18,021 nucleotides of DNA from the NCBI GenBank assembly GCA_022565015.1, contig JADFKI010000038.1, forward strand, positions 1 to 18,021, given 5' to 3'. Every line of letters starts with the position of its first letter. Position 1 is the first letter of the stretch. Positions 6,762 through 13,809 of the stretch are shown here, piece after piece. The notes under the pieces were generated by a model. It was not told the DNA's origin. It saw only the letters and a list, made by a program, of their open reading frames with translations, and ran no database searches. The stretch is from Chloroflexota bacterium. GTDB taxonomy: Bacteria > Chloroflexota > Dehalococcoidia > Lucifugimonadales > JADFKI01. Made by a program: the position numbers and the translations under genes.

Positions 6762-6801
6762 ACTTGGCGCGTATCCCGCGAGCTAAGAAACTCGGCGCGT
6801 A
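6762..6801. repeat. 12-bp direct repeat, possible operator of the dehydrogenase gene
   Basis: ACTTGGCGCGTA (6762-6773) and ACTCGGCGCGTA (6790-6801) differ at one base and start 28 bp apart, a spacing near whole helix turns, 30 bases before the next start codon. This could be a regulator site; no regulator gene adjoins. Confidence 0.35.
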
Positions 6802-6830
6802 GCCTGCATGAAAGAGAATGGAGGATCGCA

Positions 6831-7856
6831 ATGAAGGGCGTCGTATTTACGGGCAATCGCCAGCTGGAAATCAGAGATTTCGCGGACCCGAAGCCAGGAC
6901 CTCAGCAGGTAGTCATCGCAATGAAGTCGTCTGGGCTGTGCGGCAGCGACCTGAGGCCGTACAGGTCTGCCCCGGAGGAGCTGACGGCGAGGCAGGACAT
7001 CATCACCGGCCACGAGCCGTGCGGCCAGGTGGTGGAGGTAGGCGCTCTGGTCCGCAACGTCAAGGCAGGCGACCGCATCATGGTGCACCACTACAGCGGC
7101 TGCGGCCAGTGCGAGCACTGCAAGACGGGATGGACTCAGCTGTGCCAGGACGGCCGGAAGGTCTACGGTTCCCAGGCACACGGAGGACACGCGGACTACG
7201 AGCTCATCGAGGACTATATGTGCGTACCGATGCCCGAGTCGCTGAGCTTCGAGGAGGGCGCTGCGATCGCATGCGGCACCGGGACCGCGTACCAGGCCCT
7301 CAAGCGTCTGGACGTGTCCGGGCGAGACACCCTGGCGGTCTTTGGCCAGGGCCCCGTTGGTCTGAGCGCGACGTTTCTGGGAGCCCACATGGGAGCGCGA
7401 ATCGTGGCCGTCGACCCGGTGCCGGAGCGTAGGACCCTGGCCAAGCAGCACGGGGCATGGGCGACCATCGACCCGATGGCCGATGATCCCGTGCAGGCCG
7501 TGTACGAGCTAACGAACGGCAAGGGCGCAGACGCCACGCTGGATGCCACGGGAATCGCCGAGGTCCGCGCGAATGCGGTCCGAAGCACCCGTATATGGGG
7601 CCGGGCTTGCCTCGTTGGCGAAGGCGGCACAGTCACCTTCGAACCAACCCCCGACATCATTCATCGTCAGCTGACCCTCCACGGCTCATGGACCTTCAGC
7701 ACGGCCATCCTGGAGGAGCTGGCCGACTGGGTCGTCGAGCGAGGCATACCCCTCAAGGACATCATCACGCACAGGTTTTCGCTGGACCAGGCCAGGGAGG
7801 CATATGAGCTGTTCGAGGGCGCGACCACCGGCAAGGTCGTGTTCAACTGGACATAG
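6831..7856 (+). CDS. Zinc-dependent medium-chain alcohol dehydrogenase
   Basis: A 341-residue NAD(P)-dependent oxidoreductase of the MDR superfamily. Catalytic zinc ligands visible: Cys37 (GLCGSD) and His61-Glu62 (GHEP). Structural zinc lobe: Cys91, Cys94, Cys97 and Cys105 (CGQCEHCKTGWTQLC). The Rossmann motif GQGPVG is at 172-177, and the domain ends EAYELFEGATTGKVV as in sorbitol/threonine dehydrogenase-like members. It oxidises a polyol or secondary alcohol, or reduces the matching ketone; the exact substrate is open. The ATG is fixed by TGGAGG about 6 bases upstream. It is a single gene, with a direct repeat just before it that may bind a regulator, and G-rich hairpins after it. Confidence 0.93.
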   Translation: MKGVVFTGNRQLEIRDFADPKPGPQQVVIAMKSSGLCGSDLRPYRSAPEELTARQDIITGHEPCGQVVEVGALVRNVKAGDRIMVHHYSGCGQCEHCKTGWTQLCQDGRKVYGSQAHGGHADYELIEDYMCVPMPESLSFEEGAAIACGTGTAYQALKRLDVSGRDTLAVFGQGPVGLSATFLGAHMGARIVAVDPVPERRTLAKQHGAWATIDPMADDPVQAVYELTNGKGADATLDATGIAEVRANAVRSTRIWGRACLVGEGGTVTFEPTPDIIHRQLTLHGSWTFSTAILEELADWVVERGIPLKDIITHRFSLDQAREAYELFEGATTGKVVFNWT

Positions 7857-7925
7857 TGCATTGTAGTGCTGCGGAGTTCACCCTTGAATGGCGCGTCGAA
7901 CAAGAAACTATTTTGAAATGGTCAT

Positions 7926-8031
7926 GGGGGAGTCCAGAGGGGGCTTTCCCACTTTGGCAGAGGGTCTGGGGGATGTGCCCCCAGGAACAAATACCCCTTA
8001 GGGCGGGCGGGTGGGAACAAGGCGTCCGCCC
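7926..8031. repeat. G-rich extragenic hairpin cluster
   Basis: In the 245-bp gap between the convergent dehydrogenase and MaoC genes there are three back-to-back hairpins: an imperfect one at 7934-7957 (CCAGAGGGGG with CCCACTTTGG), a perfect CTGGGGG/CCCCCAG with a 5-base loop (7966-7972, 7978-7984), and GGGCGG/CCGCCC (8005-8010, 8026-8031). None is followed by a clear T-run. The layout resembles repetitive extragenic hairpins I recall in Chloroflexota-like genomes, and may stop transcription from both sides. Confidence 0.5.
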
Positions 8032-8101
8032 ATTTGGGATAGATAATAAGAGTCGGACAGATCAAGAATTTTAGAGGTCTTTAGATCGAGATCTGGCCAC
8101 A

Positions 8102-8506
8102 TTACTGTTCAGGCGTGAACTGCATGACCGTGGCCTCGCCGGTCAGGACGTCTTCGCCTCGCTGGTTCTTGACCTCGAACTCCATCTTGGCGATGCCCCT
8201 TCGCTCGGAGTAGGACGTCACCGTCGCCTCGGCCCGAATCGTATCGCCGATAAAGACGGGCTTGGGAAAGCTCCAGCTCTGGCTCAAAAAGACGCTTCCA
8301 GGCCCGGGCATATCCATGGCCACGAGGGCATGCAGCAGCCCGGTAGTGATGCCGCCCTGCGCGATCAGGCCGCCGAACCGAGTCTTGCCTGCGAACTCCT
8401 CGTCGAAATGGAGCGGGTTATAGTCTCCGGTGATCTCGGCGTAGCCCTTGACCATGGCCTCTGTCACGCTCAGCTCACGTTGGGTTTTTTGTCCTACGGT
8501 GACCAT
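8102..8506 (-). CDS. MaoC-like (R)-enoyl-CoA hydratase/dehydratase
   Basis: A 134-residue single hot-dog-fold protein. The hydratase-2 motif is intact: Y-A-E-I-T-G-D28-Y-N30-P-L-H33-F, with Asp28 and His33 as the catalytic pair, followed by RFGGLIAQGG as usual. It should add water to a trans-2-enoyl-CoA or a related acyl-CoA. I chose ATG at 8504-8506 because AAAGGGA lies 8 bases before it and the family starts near this point; the frame stays open to a TTG at 8557, which would add 17 residues without a ribosome-binding site. It is divergent from fhs and convergent with the alcohol dehydrogenase, so no operon partner indicates its pathway. Confidence 0.9.
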   Translation of the reverse strand: MVTVGQKTQRELSVTEAMVKGYAEITGDYNPLHFDEEFAGKTRFGGLIAQGGITTGLLHALVAMDMPGPGSVFLSQSWSFPKPVFIGDTIRAEATVTSYSERRGIAKMEFEVKNQRGEDVLTGEATVMQFTPEQ

Positions 8507-8591
8507 AAAATGATCCCTTTCCAGCAATTTCAGATGCGTCGGTTTGCTCTCATTCAAGAGAAGGGTGAAAAATACCGCCCATAAGGGCTTG

Positions 8592-8600
8592 TGCTACAAT
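8592..8600 (+). promoter_or_regulatory. Candidate extended -10 promoter of fhs
   Basis: TGC followed by TACAAT (8595-8600) is a good extended -10 box. No -35 match stands at the right distance. The transcript would start near 8607 and carry a 93-base structured leader. Confidence 0.4.
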
Positions 8601-8642
8601 TCCCTCCGGCAAGAATCATACCTTAATAAATCGATCTAGGGG

Positions 8643-8691
8643 CCGGCGCAGGCGAGGCCACACGCCAGGCCCAAGCGATATGCACCGGAGG
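8643..8691 (+). promoter_or_regulatory. fhs leader hairpin that covers part of the ribosome-binding site
   Basis: CCGGCGCA (8643-8650) can pair with TGCACCGG (8681-8688), seven pairs and one C-A mismatch, enclosing GGCG/CGCC (8651-8654, 8663-8666). The downstream arm overlaps the first two bases of the Shine-Dalgarno GGAGG (8687-8691). This could lower or gate fhs translation. It does not match a tetrahydrofolate riboswitch that I can recall. Confidence 0.3.
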
Positions 8692-8699
8692 TTTCCTGA

Positions 8700-10322
8700 A
8701 TGCGGCCGATAGTTGAAGTGGCGAAGGATCTGGGTCTCGACCCTGAATCGATCATACCCTACGGCAAATACAAGGCCAAGATTCCCCTGGAGGCGATGCG
8801 AAAGAATGGCAAGCGAGGCAAACTGGTAGTCGTAACTGGAATCACACCTACGCCCGCCGGCGAGGGCAAGACCACGATCACCGTCGGCCTGGCCCAGGGG
8901 TTCGGCAGGCTGGGCGAAAGCGTCCTCGCGACGCTGCGTGAGCCGTCCCTCGGTCCGATCTTCGGCATCAAGGGCGGCGGCACCGGCGGCGGCAAGTCCC
9001 TCGTGGAGCCTCAGGACGAAGTGAACATCCACTTCACCGGCGACGCCCATGCCGTCGGCTCCGCGCATAACCTTTTGGCCGCCCTGACCGATAACGTGGT
9101 GCAGCGTGGCCAGATTCCAGGGTTTCTGCCCTCGGGGATCACCTGGCGGCGCGTCACGGACGTCGAAGACCGAGCGCTCAGGACTATCGTCACCGGCGTC
9201 GGCGGATCGGCCAACGCCCCCGTCAGAGAGTCGGGCTTCGATATCGTGGCGGCGTCGGAGATCATGGCCGTGCTCGCGTTGGCTTCGAGCCTCGAAGACC
9301 TCAGGGAGCGGCTGGGCAAGATCGTCGTGGGAATGACGGACGATGGTAAGCCCGTTACGGCGGAGGACGTTAGCGCCGTCGGCTCAATGATGTCCCTTCT
9401 CAGGTACGCCATTCAGCCAAACCTCGTGCAGACCACCGAGGGCCAACCTGTGATCGTGCATGCGGGCCCCTTCGGCAATATCGCCCACGGCTGCAGCTCC
9501 GTCATGGGCGATCTCATAGGCCTGGGATACGCGGACTACGTCTTAACCGAGGCGGGCTTCGGCGCCGATCTCGGCTTCGAAAAGTTCATGCACATCAAGG
9601 CCCGGTTCAACTGCCTGGAGCCCAGCGCGGCCGTTATCGTGGCGTCGGTCCGTGCGCTGAAATCTCATGGCGGCGTAGCCAGAAGAGAGCTGGATAGTCC
9701 CAACGAGGAGGCCGTCGAAAAGGGCATGCCTAACCTGACCCACCTGATCGGCATGATAAAGTCCTTCGGCCTGCCGGTCGTCGTGGCAATGAACAACTTC
9801 CCAACGGATACCAAGGCCGAGACGGCTATCGTGAAACGGCGTTGCGAGGAGGCCGGCGCGTTTGCCGCAATCGAGAGCCGCGTGTTCGTCGAGGGCGGCG
9901 CGGGCGGAGAGGACCTTGCCCGGGCCGTGATGGACGCGACCAGGGGCGAAGACCCCAAGATTTCGTATGCCTATCCCGAGGATGCGGGCATTCAGGACAA
10001 GGTCCTGGCGCTGGCGCAAAAGGTCTACAACGCCGACGACGTGGCGTGGGCTCCCGCAGCCAGAAGGCAGCTCAGGCGGTACGAAGAGCTGGGATGGGGC
10101 GGCCTGCCCGTGTGCATGGCGAAGACTCACCTGTCGCTCTCCCACAATCCGAGATTGCGCGGCCTCCCGTCCGGGTACACCTTCGAGGTCTCGGACGTGA
10201 GGGCGTCCGTGGGCGCGGGCTTCATCTACCCCATCGCCGGCAACATCATGACGATGCCCGGACTTCCCGGCTCGCCGCGGGCGCTGGACGTGGATGCGAA
10301 GGGCAACATTCTGGGTCTGTAG
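8700..10322 (+). CDS. fhs: Formate-tetrahydrofolate ligase
   Basis: Joins formate to tetrahydrofolate with ATP to make 10-formyl-tetrahydrofolate, the entry step of formate into the folate one-carbon pool and of the methyl branch of the Wood-Ljungdahl pathway. The 540-residue protein is near the family length (about 555). Seen: the ATP loop TPTPAGEGKTT at 49-59, the signature LREPSLGPIFGIKGGGTGGG, EVNIHFTGD soon after, and the C-terminal GFIYPIAGNIMTMPGLPGSP. ATG 8700 has GGAGG 8 bases upstream. It is followed by a perfect terminator, so it is transcribed apart from the mobA operon, but that operon encodes a formate dehydrogenase-like module, which fits a shared formate-handling role. Confidence 0.97.
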   Translation: MRPIVEVAKDLGLDPESIIPYGKYKAKIPLEAMRKNGKRGKLVVVTGITPTPAGEGKTTITVGLAQGFGRLGESVLATLREPSLGPIFGIKGGGTGGGKSLVEPQDEVNIHFTGDAHAVGSAHNLLAALTDNVVQRGQIPGFLPSGITWRRVTDVEDRALRTIVTGVGGSANAPVRESGFDIVAASEIMAVLALASSLEDLRERLGKIVVGMTDDGKPVTAEDVSAVGSMMSLLRYAIQPNLVQTTEGQPVIVHAGPFGNIAHGCSSVMGDLIGLGYADYVLTEAGFGADLGFEKFMHIKARFNCLEPSAAVIVASVRALKSHGGVARRELDSPNEEAVEKGMPNLTHLIGMIKSFGLPVVVAMNNFPTDTKAETAIVKRRCEEAGAFAAIESRVFVEGGAGGEDLARAVMDATRGEDPKISYAYPEDAGIQDKVLALAQKVYNADDVAWAPAARRQLRRYEELGWGGLPVCMAKTHLSLSHNPRLRGLPSGYTFEVSDVRASVGAGFIYPIAGNIMTMPGLPGSPRALDVDAKGNILGL

Positions 10323-10350
10323 CGCCGGAGAGCTCAAGAATCTAACGGAG

Positions 10351-10378
10351 CGGGACACGAATATCGTGTCCCGTTTTT
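10351..10378 (+). terminator. Intrinsic terminator of fhs
   Basis: CGGGACACGA (10351-10360) pairs perfectly with TCGTGTCCCG (10364-10373) around an ATA loop, followed by TTTTT (10374-10378). It begins 28 bases past the fhs stop codon. Confidence 0.93.
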
Positions 10379-10406
10379 ACATATTACGTGCAATAAATAC
10401 GGATAA

Positions 10407-10436
10407 TTGCTGGAAACGGCTTCATGGCCGTATAAT
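10407..10436 (+). promoter_or_regulatory. Promoter of the mobA-moaD-aor-fdsGB operon
   Basis: A perfect TATAAT (10431-10436) with TTGCTG (10407-10412) as a partial -35 box, 18-base spacer. It follows the fhs terminator directly. The start near 10443 excludes the TTG at 10436 as the mobA start codon. Confidence 0.6.
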
Positions 10437-10492
10437 TGGATGATGGTAGCCAGATTCGGACAGTCCATAGAGCGCATCGCGCGGTTGGCGAA

Positions 10493-11110
10493 ATGACGCA
10501 TCGTAAGAACGTAACGGGCGTGGTGCTCGCCGGGGGCCGGAGTCGCCGCCTGGGCCGTGACAAGGCCGTGGAGCTGGTGGGAGGCGAGCCGCTCATCTCG
10601 CGGGTAATCGCTCGCATGTCGGAGGTAGCCGATGAGATCGTCGTGGTCGTCAACGGAATCGAAAGGGCTTCACAGCTCCCGCTCCCGCAGGACGCGACTG
10701 TCGTTGTCGACGCCTATCCCGACAAGGGCTCCCTGGGAGGTATTTTTTCAGGACTCAGGGCCGGCCGTGAAGATTGGGCAATGGTGGTGGCCTGCGACAT
10801 GCCCTTTTTGAACGTGGCCCTTCTGAGGCACATGCTGGACCAGACCGACGAATGCGATGCCGTGGTGCCGGTATTGGACGGAAGGCCCGAGCCCATTCAC
10901 GCCGCCTACTCCAAGGTGTGCCTTCCGGCCATCGAGAAGAAGATTCTCGCCGACGATCTTAAGATCGCAGGCTTCTTCGATGACGTTCGGGTGAAATTCG
11001 TGGCCGAGCGCGAGGTCGATTCCTTCGATCCCGACCACTTGAGCTTCTTCAACATCAATACGGAGCAGGACCTTCAAAAGGCCGCGGAACTCGTTTCCGG
11101 CGGACGATGA
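10493..11110 (+). CDS. mobA: Molybdenum cofactor guanylyltransferase
   Basis: Transfers GMP from GTP to molybdopterin to make the guanine dinucleotide form used by DMSO-reductase-family enzymes such as formate dehydrogenase. From the ATG at 10493 it has 205 residues, near the family size. Seen: the nucleotide-binding signature LAGGRSRRLGRDKA at about 12-25, DAYPDKGSLGGIFSGL with the GG pair, the metal-binding VACDMPFL, and RPEPIHAAYSK, followed by FFNINTEQDL at the end. An upstream in-frame TTG at 10436 is ruled out because it overlaps the TATAAT box; the chosen ATG has only a weak ribosome-binding site. It overlaps moaD by ATGA. AOR does not need the guanylylated cofactor, so its presence points to the formate dehydrogenase-like subunits downstream. 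Confidence 0.9.
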   Translation: MTHRKNVTGVVLAGGRSRRLGRDKAVELVGGEPLISRVIARMSEVADEIVVVVNGIERASQLPLPQDATVVVDAYPDKGSLGGIFSGLRAGREDWAMVVACDMPFLNVALLRHMLDQTDECDAVVPVLDGRPEPIHAAYSKVCLPAIEKKILADDLKIAGFFDDVRVKFVAEREVDSFDPDHLSFFNINTEQDLQKAAELVSGGR

Positions 11111-11430
11111 GCGTCACTATGACTGGAGCGGCAAAGGCGATCAAAGATAAGGTACGCATCACCGTCGAGCTCTTCGGCATGGCCCGCATCGCGTGCGGAA
11201 GACAAAGGCTGTCTATCGAGACGGCCGCCGATGGATCGATATCGGCCGTCGTCGCGGCCCTGGCGGACGCCTGCCCGGAGCTGGTCGGCAAGGCGATCTC
11301 CGAGGACTCGAGCGCCCTCATGGAGAGCTACACCTTCAACCTGAACGGGACATCGTTTATCGACGAAGCCGCCTTCGCGTTGAAGACTGGCGATACGCTG
11401 CTGCTCTTTTCCAGTCAGGCGGGAGGATAG
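11107..11430 (+). CDS. moaD: MoaD/ThiS-like sulfur carrier
   Basis: A 107-residue ubiquitin-fold protein ending in Gly-Gly (FSSQAGG), the C-terminus that becomes a thiocarboxylate and gives sulfur to precursor Z to form molybdopterin. Seen: RITVELFGMARIACG at the first strand, FNLNGTSFIDE in the middle, and LKTGDTLLLFSSQAGG at the end. It overlaps mobA by 4 bases and ends 7 bases before aor, so the three are surely co-transcribed. MoaD-like genes next to tungsten AOR genes are common and are thought to serve that enzyme. A role in thiamine or another sulfur pathway is unlikely in this context. Confidence 0.88.
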   Translation: MSVTMTGAAKAIKDKVRITVELFGMARIACGRQRLSIETAADGSISAVVAALADACPELVGKAISEDSSALMESYTFNLNGTSFIDEAAFALKTGDTLLLFSSQAGG

Positions 11431-11437
11431 TTGGACG

Positions 11438-13279
11438 GTGTTTGGTTACAACGGTAGGGTAATGCTCGTCGATCTGACCTCTCGGGAAGTCAGGTGGGAA
11501 GCCCTTCCCGAGGACGTGCTCCGCAAGTTCATAGGGGGGACGGGTCTCGGCACGTACCTCCTCTACCACCATTGCCCGCCCGGCGCAGACCCCCTGGGCC
11601 CCGAAAACCCTCTGATATTCGTAACCAGTCCCCTGGTCGGAAGCAGGCTCACGACGTCCAGCAAGTTCGCGGTGCTCACGAAATCTCCGCTGACCGGACT
11701 CATAGGAGACTCGCTGTCATCGAGCTTCATGGCGACCGAGCTGAAGAAGACGGGCTTCGACGCCCTGGTCATTACCGGAAAGAGCCCCCACCCTACACTC
11801 CTGTCCATCAATGACGGCGAGGTCGAGTTCCTCGACGCGGCAGAGCTAATGGGGCTCACGACACTCGACACGGAAAGGGCCGTCAAGACCAGGCTGGGAC
11901 AGCGCACCCGTGTTGCTTGCATAGGCCCCGCCGGCGAGAACCTGGTGCGGTTCGCGAGCATAACCAACGACGGAGGCAGGCAGGCGGCGCGCACGGGTCC
12001 GGGAGCCGTGATGGGCTCCAAGAACCTGAAGGCCATCGCAGTCAAGGGTACCGGGACGGTGCCCGTGAGGGCGCCGGAAGCCCTCAACGAAATCGGTAGG
12101 AGCCTGACGGAGCGCAGCCTGGGCCCCGCAACCGAAAAGTACCGCACGCTGGGAACCATCGCCAACATCTCAGTCTTCAACCGCCTGGGCACGCTGCCCA
12201 CGCTGAACTTTCAACAGTCGACATTCGACGGGGCTGAGGCCATGAGCGGCGAGAAGCTGATCCAGTCGCACCTCGTCAAGAACGCCCACTGCGCCAACTG
12301 CACGATAGGTTGCGAGAGGATCCTGGAGACTAACGACGATAAGCCCAAGGCTGGCGGCCGCATGGAGTACGAGAGCGCCTTCGCACTGGGCCCTATGCTC
12401 GGTCTGTCAGACCCGAACGCTATTATTCGGGCGTCCGCAAAGTGCGACGAGCTCGGCATGGACACGATCAGCGCAGGCGTAACGATCGCCTGGGCCATGG
12501 AGTGCCTCGACCGCGGCGTTCTTACCCTCGATGACACCGATGGCATTGATCTGCGGTTTGGAGACTCGGACGCGGTCCTCCGGGTCCTGGAGAAAATATC
12601 GAGGCGCGAGGGCTTCGGGGCGCTGCTGGCGGAAGGCTCTCGATTGGCATCGGAGAGCGTCGGCAGGGGCTCGCAGGCGTGGGCGATGCACGTCAAGGGC
12701 CTGGAGATGCCCGGCTACGAGCCCCGCAGCCTCAAGACGATGGCGCTTGGGCTTGCCGTCAGCACGCGGGGCGCGTGCCACAATCGCTCCTCAGCCTACG
12801 AGGCCGACTTTTCGTCCAGGGTGGACAGGCTGAAAGCAGACGACGCGCGAGGCCGCATAACCATGGAGGGCGAGGACTTTTCTGCCGTGCTGGACTCGCT
12901 CATATGGTGCAAGTTCCTGAGAAAGGCCTTCGACGACTTATATCGCGAGTCCGCGGAGATATACACCCACATCACTGGCATGTCCATGACGGCGGATGAG
13001 CTCAGGCAGGCAGGCGAGCGCATCAACAACCTGAAAAAGCTCTTCAACGTCCGCGAGGGTTGGACGGCGTCCGACGATACGCTACCCGACCGAATACTCT
13101 CCGAGAAGCTGCCGACCGGCGTGGCGGAAGGGACCCGGCTTGAACGCGAGGAGCTGGAGATGATGATTCAGTCCTACTACCGCGCGCGAGGTTGGACTGC
13201 GGATGGTATGATACCGGAGGGCAAGCTGCGCGAGCTTGGATTGCCGGATGTCGTCGGCGCTCCTGCTACGGCCGACTGA
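11438..13279 (+). CDS. aor: Aldehyde:ferredoxin oxidoreductase, tungsten/molybdopterin
   Basis: Oxidises aldehydes to carboxylic acids, or reduces the acids, with a bis-pterin tungsten (or molybdenum) site and one [4Fe-4S] cluster. The 613-residue length is typical. Seen: N-terminal FGYNGRVMLVDLTSREVRW, the pterin-binding TTSSKFAVLTKSPLTGLIGDS, IGPAGENLVRFASI, and GPGAVMGSKNLKAIAVKG. Cluster ligands are Cys285, Cys288, Cys292 (CANCTIGC) and Cys491 (LIWCKFL); the active-site pair matches Glu310/312 and His448 (ACHN), which agrees closely with the numbering I recall for Pyrococcus furiosus AOR. GTG 11438 starts the protein; GGGAGG lies 11 bases upstream. With fdsG/fdsB behind it, electrons may pass to NAD as well as ferredoxin. 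No separate ferredoxin subunit gene is visible. Confidence 0.95.
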   Translation: MFGYNGRVMLVDLTSREVRWEALPEDVLRKFIGGTGLGTYLLYHHCPPGADPLGPENPLIFVTSPLVGSRLTTSSKFAVLTKSPLTGLIGDSLSSSFMATELKKTGFDALVITGKSPHPTLLSINDGEVEFLDAAELMGLTTLDTERAVKTRLGQRTRVACIGPAGENLVRFASITNDGGRQAARTGPGAVMGSKNLKAIAVKGTGTVPVRAPEALNEIGRSLTERSLGPATEKYRTLGTIANISVFNRLGTLPTLNFQQSTFDGAEAMSGEKLIQSHLVKNAHCANCTIGCERILETNDDKPKAGGRMEYESAFALGPMLGLSDPNAIIRASAKCDELGMDTISAGVTIAWAMECLDRGVLTLDDTDGIDLRFGDSDAVLRVLEKISRREGFGALLAEGSRLASESVGRGSQAWAMHVKGLEMPGYEPRSLKTMALGLAVSTRGACHNRSSAYEADFSSRVDRLKADDARGRITMEGEDFSAVLDSLIWCKFLRKAFDDLYRESAEIYTHITGMSMTADELRQAGERINNLKKLFNVREGWTASDDTLPDRILSEKLPTGVAEGTRLEREELEMMIQSYYRARGWTADGMIPEGKLRELGLPDVVGAPATAD

Positions 13280-13360
13280 CATATGGGCACCCTCGTGGGG
13301 GGCTCTATCCGGCAGGTGGTGTTTCCTCTGTTCACCAAAAACTAATGCGACGAGGATATC

Positions 13361-13807
13361 TTGAATACGGACAGGAACACGCTTCGCTCCGTACTCCGTG
13401 AGAAATTTCCCAGAGACCACGGTCAGCTCCTTCCCGCGCTCCATTTCCTTCAACACGAGTTCGGATATCTCCCCGATTGGGGAATGGAGGTTGTTGGGTG
13501 GCACCTTGGGATTCCCGCAAGCGAGGTCTACGGCGCCGCTACCAGCTATACGGAGCTACGGACCACAGCCCCCGGCAGTCACGTGATTCGAGTCTGCACG
13601 GGCCTTGGCTGCCGGATCAACGGCGCCGGCGAGATCTTGGAAACGGTCAGAGAATCGTTCGCGGAGGCAAATGGGAAAGAAACAACCATCGAGGAGACGC
13701 CGTGCGGATTTCTATGTGGTATGGCGCCGGCATTGGAGATTGACGGCGTCTGGCACGGAAGGGTCGATGCGGACTCGGTCAAGGCGCAACTCGAGGAGCT
13801 TTCTTAA
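13361..13807 (+). CDS. fdsG: NuoE/FdsG-like [2Fe-2S] subunit
   Basis: A 148-residue thioredoxin-fold [2Fe-2S] protein, the small subunit that accompanies the flavin subunit of NADH dehydrogenase, bifurcating hydrogenases and NAD-dependent formate dehydrogenase. Cluster ligands are all present: Cys79-x4-Cys84 (CTGLGC) and Cys115-x3-Cys119 (CGFLC). An N-terminal helical part contains LPALHFLQHEFGYLPD as in the family. The start is TTG at 13361, backed by GAGGA 6 bases before it; a closer ATG at 13344 is out of frame. An 81-bp gap separates it from aor. The symbol follows the operon order (G, B, then an FdsA/NuoG-like start); nuoE, hoxE or hydC are equally good names by sequence alone. Confidence 0.92.
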   Translation: MNTDRNTLRSVLREKFPRDHGQLLPALHFLQHEFGYLPDWGMEVVGWHLGIPASEVYGAATSYTELRTTAPGSHVIRVCTGLGCRINGAGEILETVRESFAEANGKETTIEETPCGFLCGMAPALEIDGVWHGRVDADSVKAQLEELS

Positions 13808-13809
13808 AC

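Larger units (their letters stand above)
6172..6830. other. 660-bp gap without a credible protein gene
   Basis: Holds a minus-strand intrinsic terminator (6279-6317), a second 8-bp GC hairpin (6460-6488), a 22-base hairpin with GTTA/TAAC core (6440-6461), the pair CGACGAG/CTCGTCG (6681-6687, 6698-6704), and a 12-bp direct repeat before the dehydrogenase (6762-6773, 6790-6801). Two minus-strand open frames across it have no protein-like composition, and the terminator falls inside them. Confidence 0.6.

Noticed and set aside
7856..8074. 72-codon plus-strand frame after the alcohol dehydrogenase
   Set aside because: It is made of the G-rich hairpin cluster; Trp/Gly/Glu-rich product without motifs or ribosome-binding site.
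8507..8557. TTG start giving a 17-residue longer MaoC protein
   Set aside because: No ribosome-binding site before the TTG; the ATG at 8506 has AAAGGGA at a good distance and fits the family.
10436..10492. TTG start giving a 19-residue longer MobA
   Set aside because: The TTG overlaps the TATAAT box and would lie before the transcription start.
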